Assembly (NCBI RefSeq): GCF_900167945.1
Contig: NZ_FUZA01000002.1
Span: 992,001 to 1,056,000 of the forward strand
DNA length: 64,000 bases
Direction of reading: 5' to 3'
Source: Dyadobacter psychrophilus
Lineage (GTDB): Bacteria > Bacteroidota > Bacteroidia > Cytophagales > Spirosomataceae
The notes under the pieces were generated by a model, which did no database searches, was not told the DNA's origin, and was given only the letters and a program-made list of their open reading frames with translations. A program made the translations under genes and the position numbers. Within the stretch, counting starts at the first letter, position 1. Each line of letters begins with the position of its first letter. Positions 54,168 through 63,006 of this stretch are shown piece by piece.

Positions 54168-56057
54168 TTACTTCATTTTTACGGGCCAGTCTGACAGTGG
54201 CCTGGCGGATGGGACGTCTTTTGAAGTAGAAAAATATGCGCTGAAAGTGGCTTCGGAGTTGGCGGAAATGGTCGTTTCAAAGCCTACAAATTGCGTGTTT
54301 GGATTGGGAGCATCATAGTCGTGCGGAGGTTCGGTTGACCAGGTTTTAATGTCAATTTTAGCCTCTGTCTCAAAAATCAGGAACATCTTTTTGCCATTTT
54401 GCAAAAGTTCGACCGTTTTTTCATCAATGATGCGAACCGTTGCTGGTGTGAGCAAATTCCAGCGCATAGTAACCGGTTTATCCAATGTGGAGATCTCATC
54501 ACGCACGATCACAAATTTCTCCTGTTCAATCAAAATCCCGCGCTTGACCGATTTAACCTGATTCTCATAAATCTGGGAGAGATCAGAAATCGCAGCCAGC
54601 TGTCTGGCCTGATCCGACCAGGCGTCTATTTTGGCATAACCCTTAGCATTTTGAAGCTCATTATTGAAGGTTAATGTGCTGTGTGCAAAGTTATTAAGCC
54701 TGAAAACCTGCCAGCGCTGTGAATTTTGGGCTGCATTCCAGAGATCTATTCCTTTTGTTTCGAGCGAATTGTAATCCTGCATTCCGAAATCCATGGCCCA
54801 CCGCTCGCCCTGCGCATCAAGCACAAAAGACCCAACATCCATATGTGCGTGATTAACAGCAGGCGAGCCGGCTTTGAGACCAACGAAAATCGCGTTCGGA
54901 TCTGTCCATGACGTGCGCATCATAGCAACCGGCGACGGGCCCTGACCAACCCAAACCTTTTCCGTCGGCGGCTTAATTGCGTCCAGATCCGTGTTCACGC
55001 CCCATACAAGCAATGCGGGAATGATGCGGTTTCGCAGAAATTCATCAGAAGTGCCTTCCAGCAGTTTTTTCTGGCTCCATAATAGGGAAGGATTTTTGTT
55101 TTTTTCGGCAAACCAGAATAATGTGGGGTTAAGTCCTTCCCGCAAACCGCTGTCACCCCAGTTATGCGCCATTCCGGTTGGACCGACCAGGTTTTCAAGA
55201 AACCCCGCCGTTTTCAAAAATCCCGGACTTTGGGATAAACCAAAATCCGTTCCCAGCGCTTTTTGCATGGCGCTGATTAGCAGCACATTGAAACTAGTTC
55301 CGTAACCCCAATAACTAAAACCCTCAGGATAAGCGCCGTCCGGTTTATATGATTTGATCATGGCGCGCGGTATGGATTGCACGGATCTCTGAATGATCTG
55401 GTTGGCCAAGGCCGGCTGATCCTCGGCAATAGCGAGTGCACCAAAAGAAATCCCCGCGTTACAAACCTGGTTCCAGTTATGCTCAGCCGTAACGAAATAA
55501 TTGTATTTGCTATCCAGAGAAGGTTCGATGCCTTTTTTTAAGATCGCTTCTTTAATAATCCCCCTGCTTTCGGCTGATAACTGATCGAAAAGCCAGTCAT
55601 AACCGATTGCCACGGCCATGGTCATTTCGGCGACATCCAGGAAATGTGTTGGATTCCAGTCTTCAAAAGCGGCAACGGTCAGCAGTTCCTTTTCTGCCCG
55701 TTTCAGATATTTGTCCTCTTTGGTGGTTCGGTATGCATAGGAAAGCATGAAAACGCGCCTCAGGCATTCCCTGGATTTGTCCAGCAATCGGCGTCCGATT
55801 TTGATCCGTTCCACGGGTGGAAGCGCAATGATTTTATCACATTCACCCAGAATTTGGGTATGCACATTGCCCCACTCAGGATGTTTCTTTATTTGGTCTA
55901 CCAAAATCTGCTCTTCCCCTTTCAACAAAAGCAAACGCGGATGCGCCTTCCGAATCGACTGGATAGCATTCGAATGCGGCTGGGCGCCCGGCGCGCTTTG
56001 CTGAGCAAGTCCGGGAAAAGTGATAAGGAGAACAAAGCAGGCTAGGATCTTTTTCAT
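54168..56057 (-). CDS. Heparinase II/III-like polysaccharide lyase
   Basis: This 629-residue secreted protein has a signal peptide (MKKILACFVLLITFPGLAQ). Its N-terminal alpha-helical toroid (~45-330) includes AEHNWNQVCNAGISFGALAIA and YPEGFSYWGYGTSF. The C-terminal beta-sandwich contains NHAHMDVGSFVLDAQGERWAMDFG, the heparinase II/III region. Enzymes of this fold cleave acidic polysaccharides such as heparin-like glycans, alginate or other uronans by beta-elimination. The upstream position in the Sus locus points to an acidic glycan. Exact PL family is not determined. Confidence 0.82.
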   Translation of the reverse strand: MKKILACFVLLITFPGLAQQSAPGAQPHSNAIQSIRKAHPRLLLLKGEEQILVDQIKKHPEWGNVHTQILGECDKIIALPPVERIKIGRRLLDKSRECLRRVFMLSYAYRTTKEDKYLKRAEKELLTVAAFEDWNPTHFLDVAEMTMAVAIGYDWLFDQLSAESRGIIKEAILKKGIEPSLDSKYNYFVTAEHNWNQVCNAGISFGALAIAEDQPALANQIIQRSVQSIPRAMIKSYKPDGAYPEGFSYWGYGTSFNVLLISAMQKALGTDFGLSQSPGFLKTAGFLENLVGPTGMAHNWGDSGLREGLNPTLFWFAEKNKNPSLLWSQKKLLEGTSDEFLRNRIIPALLVWGVNTDLDAIKPPTEKVWVGQGPSPVAMMRTSWTDPNAIFVGLKAGSPAVNHAHMDVGSFVLDAQGERWAMDFGMQDYNSLETKGIDLWNAAQNSQRWQVFRLNNFAHSTLTFNNELQNAKGYAKIDAWSDQARQLAAISDLSQIYENQVKSVKRGILIEQEKFVIVRDEISTLDKPVTMRWNLLTPATVRIIDEKTVELLQNGKKMFLIFETEAKIDIKTWSTEPPHDYDAPNPNTQFVGFETTISANSEATFSAYFSTSKDVPSARPLSDWPVKMK

Positions 56058-56098
56058 AACACCAAAAGCGACAGACCCTGCCGATCATACCCAAGCAA

Positions 56099-56293
56099 TC
56101 ACCTTACTCTTTGCTTAACCTGTCTTTTCCGCCAGGGAACGAACCTGATCATGACCGCAACAGGAATACCCAGTGCCAACCACGAAAGAACATCCCATAA
56201 ATCGTCGCCGGTTAATGCCGACAATAATCCAATCATTGAGAATACAGCTATAATAAGCGGCGTCCCCCAAACTTTCCAAAAAGTGCTTTCCAT
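56099..56293 (-). CDS. Small two-helix membrane protein
   Basis: This 64-residue protein has two hydrophobic helices (LIIAVFSMIGLLSAL and LSWLALGIPVAVMIRFVP) separated by GDDLWD and a basic C-terminal tail (WRKRQVKQRVR). Such small proteins commonly follow PepSY genes in Bacteroidota and are thought to be membrane partners. It is 30 bp downstream of the PepSY gene and closes the operon. Confidence 0.7.
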   Translation of the reverse strand: MESTFWKVWGTPLIIAVFSMIGLLSALTGDDLWDVLSWLALGIPVAVMIRFVPWRKRQVKQRVR

Positions 56294-56323
56294 AAATGTC
56301 TGATATTGAATGGTTTCGTTGAT

Positions 56324-57499
56324 TTAGTCGTTCTCTTTTTCAGCCAGGACGGTGAGGCTCTCGAAATCCTGTTTGTTGAGACGGTTAAGATGTGCCTTGG
56401 TTGCTTTGTTTCTGGCAAACCACAAGTACAACCCGCTGCCGAGAATCACAATCGTGGCAATATCAAAAATGGCCCAGATGATCTTTAACGGCAATCCACC
56501 ATAGTCTCCAAAGTGAAGAGGCTGCGATACAAAAACCGTGTTCACATACCAGGGCATGTCGCGCATGTCGGTGAGTGCGCCGGTTTTGGCATCTACCAGC
56601 GCGGGCTTAATGATGCGTTTGGTCAACGGCGTGTTGCCCTTCATAAATATGGCGTAATGATGCTTACTGGTGAAAGGTGTGCCGGGATAGGCGACAATGG
56701 AAGGCTCCATTTCCGGCGCCGCCTTTTCTGCGACAGCCATGGCGCCATCCAGCGAACTTAGTTTCCCGGTTAGGGGCTGCGCATTTTTATACGGCGCTGT
56801 CATCTCCGAAAGCTGCCCCATTTGCCACAATCCCAGCACAACCTCCGACATGGTGTTGATCACCCCGGTAAGTCCTACAACGGTTCCCCACACGATGGTG
56901 ACGATGCCGAGCAGGTTGTGAAGATCCAGCCATTTTAGTCTTGTGGATTTTTCCGTGCGCACCATTCCGAAGTTGAAACGCTTCATAATGGGGCTGTAAA
57001 GCATCATTCCCGAAATGATGGCGGCCACGAAAAGCAGCCCCATTAATCCGAGAAATAATTTTCCACCTATTCCCATAAACATATCAATGTGCATTTGTAG
57101 CATGATGTACATGAAACCTTCCTGCAAATTGGGCGCTTCCAAAACCTCGGCAGTACGGTCGTCCACGATGACGGTCGTGAAATTGTCCGGCGCCGCATTT
57201 ATGGAATCCGACAAGCTGAAAGTGGTTGTGTTAGGTTCATGCTCATCCCAATAAATGTAGCGGACCACCTTTTTTGGAAACGCAACCAATGCCGCTTCCT
57301 GCAACTTGTCCAGGCCCACGGCCGCAGTGCCCAGGGGAAGTTCTTTGGCAAGTTTGGGTTTTCCTTCGAGCTCTTCAATCTCCTCATGAAAGATCAGCGG
57401 AAGCCCTGTCAGGCACAGCATCAGCAAGAAAAGTGTACAGATGAGGCTCGTCCATTTATGGATTTGAAACCAGGTTTTTACAGATTTTACGGAGCTCAT
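56324..57499 (-). CDS. PepSY-associated transmembrane protein
   Basis: This 391-residue inner-membrane protein has a PepSY_TM layout: helices near 18-38, 150-170, 200-222 and 345-370, and two periplasmic PepSY-like segments. HKWTSLICTLFLLMLCLTGLPLIFH is the first helix with conserved His and Glu. Members next to TonB receptors are often ferric-siderophore reductases of the FhuF/PiuB kind. Here it follows the DUF4374 and TonB genes and may reduce imported iron complexes. Confidence 0.88.
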   Translation of the reverse strand: MSSVKSVKTWFQIHKWTSLICTLFLLMLCLTGLPLIFHEEIEELEGKPKLAKELPLGTAAVGLDKLQEAALVAFPKKVVRYIYWDEHEPNTTTFSLSDSINAAPDNFTTVIVDDRTAEVLEAPNLQEGFMYIMLQMHIDMFMGIGGKLFLGLMGLLFVAAIISGMMLYSPIMKRFNFGMVRTEKSTRLKWLDLHNLLGIVTIVWGTVVGLTGVINTMSEVVLGLWQMGQLSEMTAPYKNAQPLTGKLSSLDGAMAVAEKAAPEMEPSIVAYPGTPFTSKHHYAIFMKGNTPLTKRIIKPALVDAKTGALTDMRDMPWYVNTVFVSQPLHFGDYGGLPLKIIWAIFDIATIVILGSGLYLWFARNKATKAHLNRLNKQDFESLTVLAEKEND

Positions 57500-57531
57500 G
57501 ATTTTGTAGGTTTACCCGTTTAATGTTCTTA

Positions 57532-58770
57532 TTAGTCAGCCAGTTTTGCGAAGCCCTGGATCGAGCCGTCGTGCGCAACTTTGAATGCAGAAGTTGCTTT
57601 GTTGCCGTCCACAACATAATAACCGTCCTCGTTTACAGTAGTTACAGTTGTGTTTCCCGAGTTGGTCACAGTCCCGTTCCTCACCCACAGGTAAACTTTG
57701 CCATCAATTTCTGTGATCGCCTGCTCATTGGCATATGCATAATCATGCAGCGGCATGCCTTCAATTTTGGTCACTTGCTGCGTTGTCATGTCATAAGTAT
57801 AGTATTCAAAAATGCTTGCAGTCAGATTTGAATAGTCGGGTTTTAATGGAGTTGACGCCAATTCAAAGTAAAGTTTGCCGCCCTTGATCAATGCAGTTGC
57901 AATGGAATTGCCGGCACGGATATTCTGAGTTGTGAATTTCCAGGTTGTGTCAAAATCAGTTTCTCCTTTTTTGATACGAATAATGGTTGGGTTTACGAAC
58001 TGCATTTTTCCCAAACCGGTAGCATATAGATACAATGCACCATCATCACCGATCGACCACATTTTGTTTCCGGAAGAACCCCAGCCAATGCTGCGCAAAC
58101 CGTCGTATTTGATCGTTTTTTCGTATTTATCAGTCGCTATATCGAGCACTGCAAATTCAACCGTGTTGTAAAGATCGTCGCCATAACCACCTAATGCTGT
58201 GGTTCCATATGTGATCCCAACATATAATTTGCCTTCCTTGGCAGCCATCGTGTGCTGGCCTATTGACTGGTATTCGACACCCGCTTTTTTCAGGCTCGAA
58301 AGGTCGATTTCGCCGGTACGGAGCATTGTGGACGGGTTGAACTTTTGCAATTTAAGCGTGCCGCGCGTCGGATCAAGGTAATAGCCGGATGTCTCGTTCA
58401 CAACCAGATACTGCGTGGAACCTGCGATAAACCCTTCGTCTTTGAGGCTGCCGTCCGCATTCATTGAATATTTCTGCAAGCCTTCATCCCCGGCTGCATT
58501 GGAGCGGTTGAACAGCCATTTTCCAAAAGTGCGGAAGCCGAAAGCATTGGCAACTTGCAAAGTTTTGGGGTTATTATTCTGGATACTGCCGGAAGGAAGG
58601 CCGTCCACAGGCGTCAGAAAGCCAGCGTCGAAGCGCGATGTGGTGGTCATTAGCACAAACTTTTCCTTTTCTCCCGGAGCCGGCGTATCCGGATCGTCGC
58701 TGGACGAGCAGCCAACGAAAATAGAGGCGGCGAAGAAGAAAAAAATGAATTTGAATAAACTGGTTTTCAT
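57532..58770 (-). CDS. DUF4374 lipoprotein
   Basis: The start is placed at the ATG at 58770 (MKTSLFKFIFFFFAASIFVGC), which gives a lipobox with Cys21; the longer frame is in the receptor gene's end. It has 412 residues, with a beta-propeller-like repeat pattern. DUF4374 proteins are found with TonB receptors and PepSY proteins in iron-uptake operons of Bacteroidota and may hold siderophore or iron complex at the outer membrane; the function is not proven. Confidence 0.85.
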   Translation of the reverse strand: MKTSLFKFIFFFFAASIFVGCSSSDDPDTPAPGEKEKFVLMTTTSRFDAGFLTPVDGLPSGSIQNNNPKTLQVANAFGFRTFGKWLFNRSNAAGDEGLQKYSMNADGSLKDEGFIAGSTQYLVVNETSGYYLDPTRGTLKLQKFNPSTMLRTGEIDLSSLKKAGVEYQSIGQHTMAAKEGKLYVGITYGTTALGGYGDDLYNTVEFAVLDIATDKYEKTIKYDGLRSIGWGSSGNKMWSIGDDGALYLYATGLGKMQFVNPTIIRIKKGETDFDTTWKFTTQNIRAGNSIATALIKGGKLYFELASTPLKPDYSNLTASIFEYYTYDMTTQQVTKIEGMPLHDYAYANEQAITEIDGKVYLWVRNGTVTNSGNTTVTTVNEDGYYVVDGNKATSAFKVAHDGSIQGFAKLAD

Positions 58771-58795
58771 AAAATTGGTTTTAAAAAATGGAAAA

Positions 58796-61180
58796 TTATT
58801 TGAGGGTGTAATTGAATTTAAGGTGGAAGCTGCGGCCTGCATTCTGAATGCGGAAGTTGTCGTAAACATGGGCATTCAGGATATTCTTGGCTTGAAAACC
58901 GATAGAGAAGCGCTCTCCGGCCGGGTTGTAAGTGAGGCCTGCTGCATGTAGCGCCTGGTTAGGGATAATGTTGGGTGCGTCAAATTTAGCTTTGCCCCAA
59001 AGTCCAAGAAAACCGTCCGGTTCCAGCGATTTGGGCACATAATCCAGGTAATATTCTCTTACAAAAGTGAAGTAATAATACAGGTTGAGCTTTCCGCGGC
59101 CGCCAATATTATTCAAGGTGCCGTTAAGCCCCAGATTTGCGAAAAAATACGGTGTATTCCGTAACCTTGCCTTTTCTTTAAGGCGATTACCTGTATCGAA
59201 AATGCGGAAATCCTGATAGGTGAAATTGCCGTTAGCGCGCAGCCACCGGTTAAGCGTTACGCTCAGGTCGGTTTCGAAACCGATGCCTTTGACATTCTCC
59301 ACATTCTGATTTTGGGTAAACAAAAAATCAATGGGGACTTTTAATATCAGGTCACGCGTAATCCGGTAAAATGAATTTACTTCGAGAGCATATGCGCCGC
59401 TTCTTTCGGTCCGGAAACCCAGATTGATGTTGGTGCTTTTTTCGGGTTTTAACAGGAAGTTAGACCGGTGAAAATTTCCGTCGCCAAACATTTCATCCTG
59501 CTCCGGCAACCTCGTCGCAGCCTCCGCCGAAACCCTGAAAAATGTGCTGCCTGTCAAAGCAAATTTCAATGCTTCGGCGATCCCGAAGCTGTTTTCGGAA
59601 GTTGTCCGGTGCTCGCCCAGAGCCGTTCCGTAAATGTCAACATTGATTGTCGACGTGTTGTAATGAAAAAATTTAGCAATGAGATTGTTGGTCAATTTTT
59701 CATTGAGAAAAACCGATTGGATCCCAGCCGCGCCGATAATCTTGTAGTATTTAGCCGGAAGCGAAAGGATATCCTGGCCTGTTTCCGGTAATGTAAGTCC
59801 CAACGGGTCGCTTCCAGTGCGGCCAATGTTGGTTGAAACCACGTTAACCTCCGCTAAATGTTGCTCTCCGATCTGGTAACCCAGGTGCGTCCGTGAAGTG
59901 AAATAAGAGAATTTGATATCTGACAAACTGCCCCGCATGGTAATTTCACCTCTCCGCGAAGGACTGGGAATGAAATTGCCGTACCAATCGTAAGTGCCTT
60001 TTAATGTGTCTACCTGGGCTGTATGAATGTTGCTGGTTGTAAGAAACTGATCAATGCCCAGCTTGCCAAATTGCTTGCGGTAACGAAGTGTCGGGATCAC
60101 CGAATATTGCCTGCTCACCGACGCCCCGAAAGGTTGCGACATGGTTGATCCATATTGGTTTTGCCGGTTAATGTGGAACCAGGTTATCCCCACACGCAAT
60201 TCGTCGACCCATTTAAGATTTGTTAAGCCCCCATAAGCTTCTGCATAATAATTGGCAAATTTATTGTGAAACAGTCGCACGGTGGCCGGACTTCTCGCCG
60301 CGGTTTCCTGATCCGTTACAATGACGTCAACCTTGTAATCATTGTCCGATCGGTTGAGGAATGCGTCGGCGCCGAAAAAGAAGTGGCGGGTGGTGTCGCT
60401 ATACAATGCGTTTACAGATGCACGGTGGGTGTTGAACGAAGCGAATTCGTACGAAGCTTCTGCGTAGCGGTAAAGTGATTTTTTGGTAACCATGTTCACC
60501 GCGCCACCTAATGCATCGGCTCCCAGGCCAGTTGGCAGAACGCCCTTATAAACCTCCACGCGTTCGAGCATATTGACGGGCACGAGTGAAATGTTGTAAC
60601 CTGCTCCCAGATAGTCCATTGGAATGCCGTCCTTGAAGTTTTTGATAGCACGGTCCTGAAACCCGTTCATCATTAGTCCTGCATTGGAGCCCAATCCACC
60701 CGTTTGCCGGATCCTGATCCCGGCGGAGCGGTTCATCAATTCCACGAGTGTTGAAGGTTGTTCCTGAACCGCTTTTGTACTAATCACCTCAACTTTAATG
60801 GGTTGCAGCTTTGCTTGTTGTGTTTCTGTTTTGCCCGTCACCTGCACTTCCGAAAGTTGTGTATGATCTTCTTCCAGTATGAAAGTGGTTTCTTTGGACT
60901 GCCCGGAAACGGTTACCGCTTTTTTCATCTGCTTGTAACCGATGTGTTGCACGGCCAGCGTGTATTTTCCCCTCGGGACGCCGGTTATTTCAAACTTTCC
61001 TTCGCTATCCGTAATCGTGCTTTTATTTAGTTCGACAAGCTGAACCGATGCGCCGAAGAGCGGCCCGTTCTTATCGCTGATAATTCCTTTGAAGCTATAA
61101 GTTTCTTGTGCACAAACAGTTATAGTCGTACAGATGAGTAGGAAAATAAAAAAAGAGAAATGAATGTAAAAACGTCCCAA
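58796..61180 (-). CDS. TonB-dependent receptor, probable siderophore type
   Basis: This 794-residue receptor has a signal region (~1-24), a carboxypeptidase-D-like domain (~30-110), a plug (PLVELMNRSAGIRIRQTGGLGSN region ~140-165), and a barrel ending in LKFNYTL, near the aromatic C-terminus. No SusD follows. The next genes encode a DUF4374 lipoprotein and a PepSY protein, which is a known iron-transport arrangement. A perfect -7 element lies 43 bp upstream of its start. Confidence 0.92.
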   Translation of the reverse strand: MGRFYIHFSFFIFLLICTTITVCAQETYSFKGIISDKNGPLFGASVQLVELNKSTITDSEGKFEITGVPRGKYTLAVQHIGYKQMKKAVTVSGQSKETTFILEEDHTQLSEVQVTGKTETQQAKLQPIKVEVISTKAVQEQPSTLVELMNRSAGIRIRQTGGLGSNAGLMMNGFQDRAIKNFKDGIPMDYLGAGYNISLVPVNMLERVEVYKGVLPTGLGADALGGAVNMVTKKSLYRYAEASYEFASFNTHRASVNALYSDTTRHFFFGADAFLNRSDNDYKVDVIVTDQETAARSPATVRLFHNKFANYYAEAYGGLTNLKWVDELRVGITWFHINRQNQYGSTMSQPFGASVSRQYSVIPTLRYRKQFGKLGIDQFLTTSNIHTAQVDTLKGTYDWYGNFIPSPSRRGEITMRGSLSDIKFSYFTSRTHLGYQIGEQHLAEVNVVSTNIGRTGSDPLGLTLPETGQDILSLPAKYYKIIGAAGIQSVFLNEKLTNNLIAKFFHYNTSTINVDIYGTALGEHRTTSENSFGIAEALKFALTGSTFFRVSAEAATRLPEQDEMFGDGNFHRSNFLLKPEKSTNINLGFRTERSGAYALEVNSFYRITRDLILKVPIDFLFTQNQNVENVKGIGFETDLSVTLNRWLRANGNFTYQDFRIFDTGNRLKEKARLRNTPYFFANLGLNGTLNNIGGRGKLNLYYYFTFVREYYLDYVPKSLEPDGFLGLWGKAKFDAPNIIPNQALHAAGLTYNPAGERFSIGFQAKNILNAHVYDNFRIQNAGRSFHLKFNYTLK

Positions 61181-61222
61181 TTCTATTTAGTTTTGCTTAA
61201 TTAGACTGTTTAAAAATAGTTG

Positions 61223-61258
61223 CAAAGGTAGCTTTCGGCCGAGCCATGCGTTAACGCA
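61223..61258 (-). promoter_or_regulatory. Promoter and palindrome of the TonB-receptor operon
   Basis: A perfect -7 element TACCTTTG lies on the minus strand at 61230-61223, 43 bp before the start codon. The 12-bp perfect palindrome TGCGTTAACGCA at 61247-61258 would cover about -31 to -42 of that promoter, and also sits 37 bp before the divergent AraC gene. It could serve both. Confidence 0.55.
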
Positions 61259-61294
61259 ATATGCAGTTTTAATGCCGCGAAAAACAGGAATTTG

Positions 61295-61750
61295 ATGAAA
61301 GTTGTATTAAAGTCAGAGACATTCAGCATTGAAATTGAACTTCCCCGGGAAATGATCGAAGCGATCGAATCGCTTGCGCAACAAATTGATCAGGCGAAAC
61401 CGCAACATCCCAGGAAAACGTCATTGAGGCAGGCGGACATTGAAAAATTACACGAGGTCAGAAATTTGCTGCTTGCCAACCAACAAACCCCGTTTTCGAT
61501 AGAAGAACTCTCCAAAATAGCGGGGATTAACCGGACCAAATTGCAGGAAGGGTTCAAGGAATTATTTGGAAATACCATTTTCGGTTACCTGTCCGATCAG
61601 CGCCTGGAAGATGCGCGTAAGCTCATCGTTGATAGCGTGAATATTTCCATTTCGGAAGTTGCTGCCATGTCAGGTTATAAAAATCCACAGCATTTCACGG
61701 CTGCATTCAAACGTAAATTCGGTGTGTTACCGAGGGATGTTCGGAGGTAA
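61295..61750 (+). CDS. Short AraC-family regulator, PchR-like
   Basis: The start is placed at the ATG at 61295 (a TTG just before it is in frame); 151 residues. It lacks a sensor domain and begins with a short ~45-residue segment. The DNA-binding domain has LSKIAGINRTKLQEGFKELFGNTIF and SGYKNPQHFTAAFKRKFGVLP. PchR-type proteins with this HTH pattern control siderophore receptors. It diverges from the TonB receptor operon and is its likely regulator. Confidence 0.85.
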   Translation: MKVVLKSETFSIEIELPREMIEAIESLAQQIDQAKPQHPRKTSLRQADIEKLHEVRNLLLANQQTPFSIEELSKIAGINRTKLQEGFKELFGNTIFGYLSDQRLEDARKLIVDSVNISISEVAAMSGYKNPQHFTAAFKRKFGVLPRDVRR

Positions 61751-61751
61751 A

Positions 61752-61762
61752 TGGCGTAAAAG
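61752..61762 (+). promoter_or_regulatory. TGGCGTAAAAG box upstream of the AraC gene
   Basis: TGGCGTAAAAG lies just after the previous stop, 119 bp before the AraC start at 61881. The same box occurs twice before the cytochrome gene. A degenerate neighbour, TGGCCGTAA, starts 12 bp further on. Confidence 0.45.
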
Positions 61763-61880
61763 TTGGCCGTAATATTACCATTGAATAGCTCATTAAGGCT
61801 TTTTCGTTTTTTAATGCAAACTTGTTGTTAATTCCGGGCTATCATATTGCAAGCCGTTAAACGCCATTTCGTTTATACCT

Positions 61881-62891
61881 ATGTACGGAACAATTCGCGT
61901 TCTGAGAAACATTATTTATGCGGCTACGGCAAAAGGCGGTAACCTCGGTAAATTATGTGCCGCGTTGGGTATACATCCGTCAGATCTGCATGATGGTGAC
62001 AGGAAGATCGCCGGCGTGAAGCCTGTAATGGATCTTTGGGACGAAGTGATCGCAGCCACAGGCGATCAGGCCTTTGGGCTGCATATGGGCCTCGAAAACA
62101 AGCCATCCGTCCTTGGTTTGTTGGGTTATCTGATGCAGAGTTGCCGCACTGTTGATGAAGCATTCAGCAAAATACTGACTTATCAGCAGACAGTTTCGGG
62201 ATGGATCTCATATAATTATTTGATGGGAAAAGAATTCGAGCTGATCTTTTCAGTCAACCCGATCTGGCAGCAGGCATCGCCGGAAACGGCAAGGCAGGCA
62301 TTGGAAACGGCGATAAGCGGCTCGCTTAGTTACATAAATATTTTCACGGGGCAAAGGGTTTTTCCATTGCGGGCAGAGCTGGCGTATAAAAGTCCGGTGT
62401 CCAGGGCGGAGTATGAAAAAATTCTGCACTGTGCTGTCAGCTTTGGAGCGGAGCAAACCAAGCTGATTTTTGCCAAAGAGGTTGCCGGTATGCCGCTCGT
62501 CAGTTACGATGAATCTTTGTATATGTCCTTTGCAGAAATACTTAAAAACAAATGCGCGGTAACAAGCACTCAGAGTAGCTTTGCGGAACAGGTAAGGAGG
62601 GTAATTATTCAGGATTTTTATGGTAAAATCCCTTCTCTGCAAATCATAGCAGCACATATGAACCTCAGTGAACGCTCATTGCAGCGGCGATTACAGCAAG
62701 AAAGCGAAAGTTACCGTTCCCTGGGGGCCACGATCAAGCAGGAATTAGCATTTAACCTGCTGAAAAACACAGATGCAACAGTGCTCGCCATCTCCGAAGT
62801 GCTTGGTTACACCGAACCAAGCGCCTTTCATCGCGCATTTAAAAATTGGACCCAAACCAGCCCCGTTCAGAAAAAGCGCACGCTGGGATAA
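61881..62891 (+). CDS. AraC-family regulator with PF12625-type ligand domain
   Basis: This 336-residue protein has the N-terminal arabinose-binding-like domain of the OruR/ArgR group (~1-205, with DEVIAATGDQAFGLHMGL and LGYLMQSCRTVDEAF). The C-terminal AraC DNA-binding domain (~232-334) includes LQIIAAHMNLSERSLQRRLQQ and EVLGYTEPSAFHRAFKNWTQTSP. It is cytoplasmic. The same DNA box lies upstream of itself and of the following cytochrome gene, so it probably controls both. Confidence 0.9.
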   Translation: MYGTIRVLRNIIYAATAKGGNLGKLCAALGIHPSDLHDGDRKIAGVKPVMDLWDEVIAATGDQAFGLHMGLENKPSVLGLLGYLMQSCRTVDEAFSKILTYQQTVSGWISYNYLMGKEFELIFSVNPIWQQASPETARQALETAISGSLSYINIFTGQRVFPLRAELAYKSPVSRAEYEKILHCAVSFGAEQTKLIFAKEVAGMPLVSYDESLYMSFAEILKNKCAVTSTQSSFAEQVRRVIIQDFYGKIPSLQIIAAHMNLSERSLQRRLQQESESYRSLGATIKQELAFNLLKNTDATVLAISEVLGYTEPSAFHRAFKNWTQTSPVQKKRTLG

Positions 62892-62911
62892 AGCGATAAT
62901 CTTGTCGCACC

Positions 62912-62942
62912 TGGCGTAAAATGTCATTTTATTGGCGTAAAA
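62912..62942 (+). promoter_or_regulatory. Tandem TGGCGTAAAA boxes before the cytochrome gene
   Basis: TGGCGTAAAA occurs at 62912-62921 and 62933-62942, exactly 21 bp apart. A -7-like element TTGTTTTG (one base off) lies at 62971-62978, 28 bp before the start. The spacing and distance match AraC activation sites. Confidence 0.6.
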
Positions 62943-63006
62943 GATTAGCCGTTCCGTTACGGCAATGCGGTTGTTTTGTGCTTGCATTAAGACAAGAATC
63001 AAAGCC

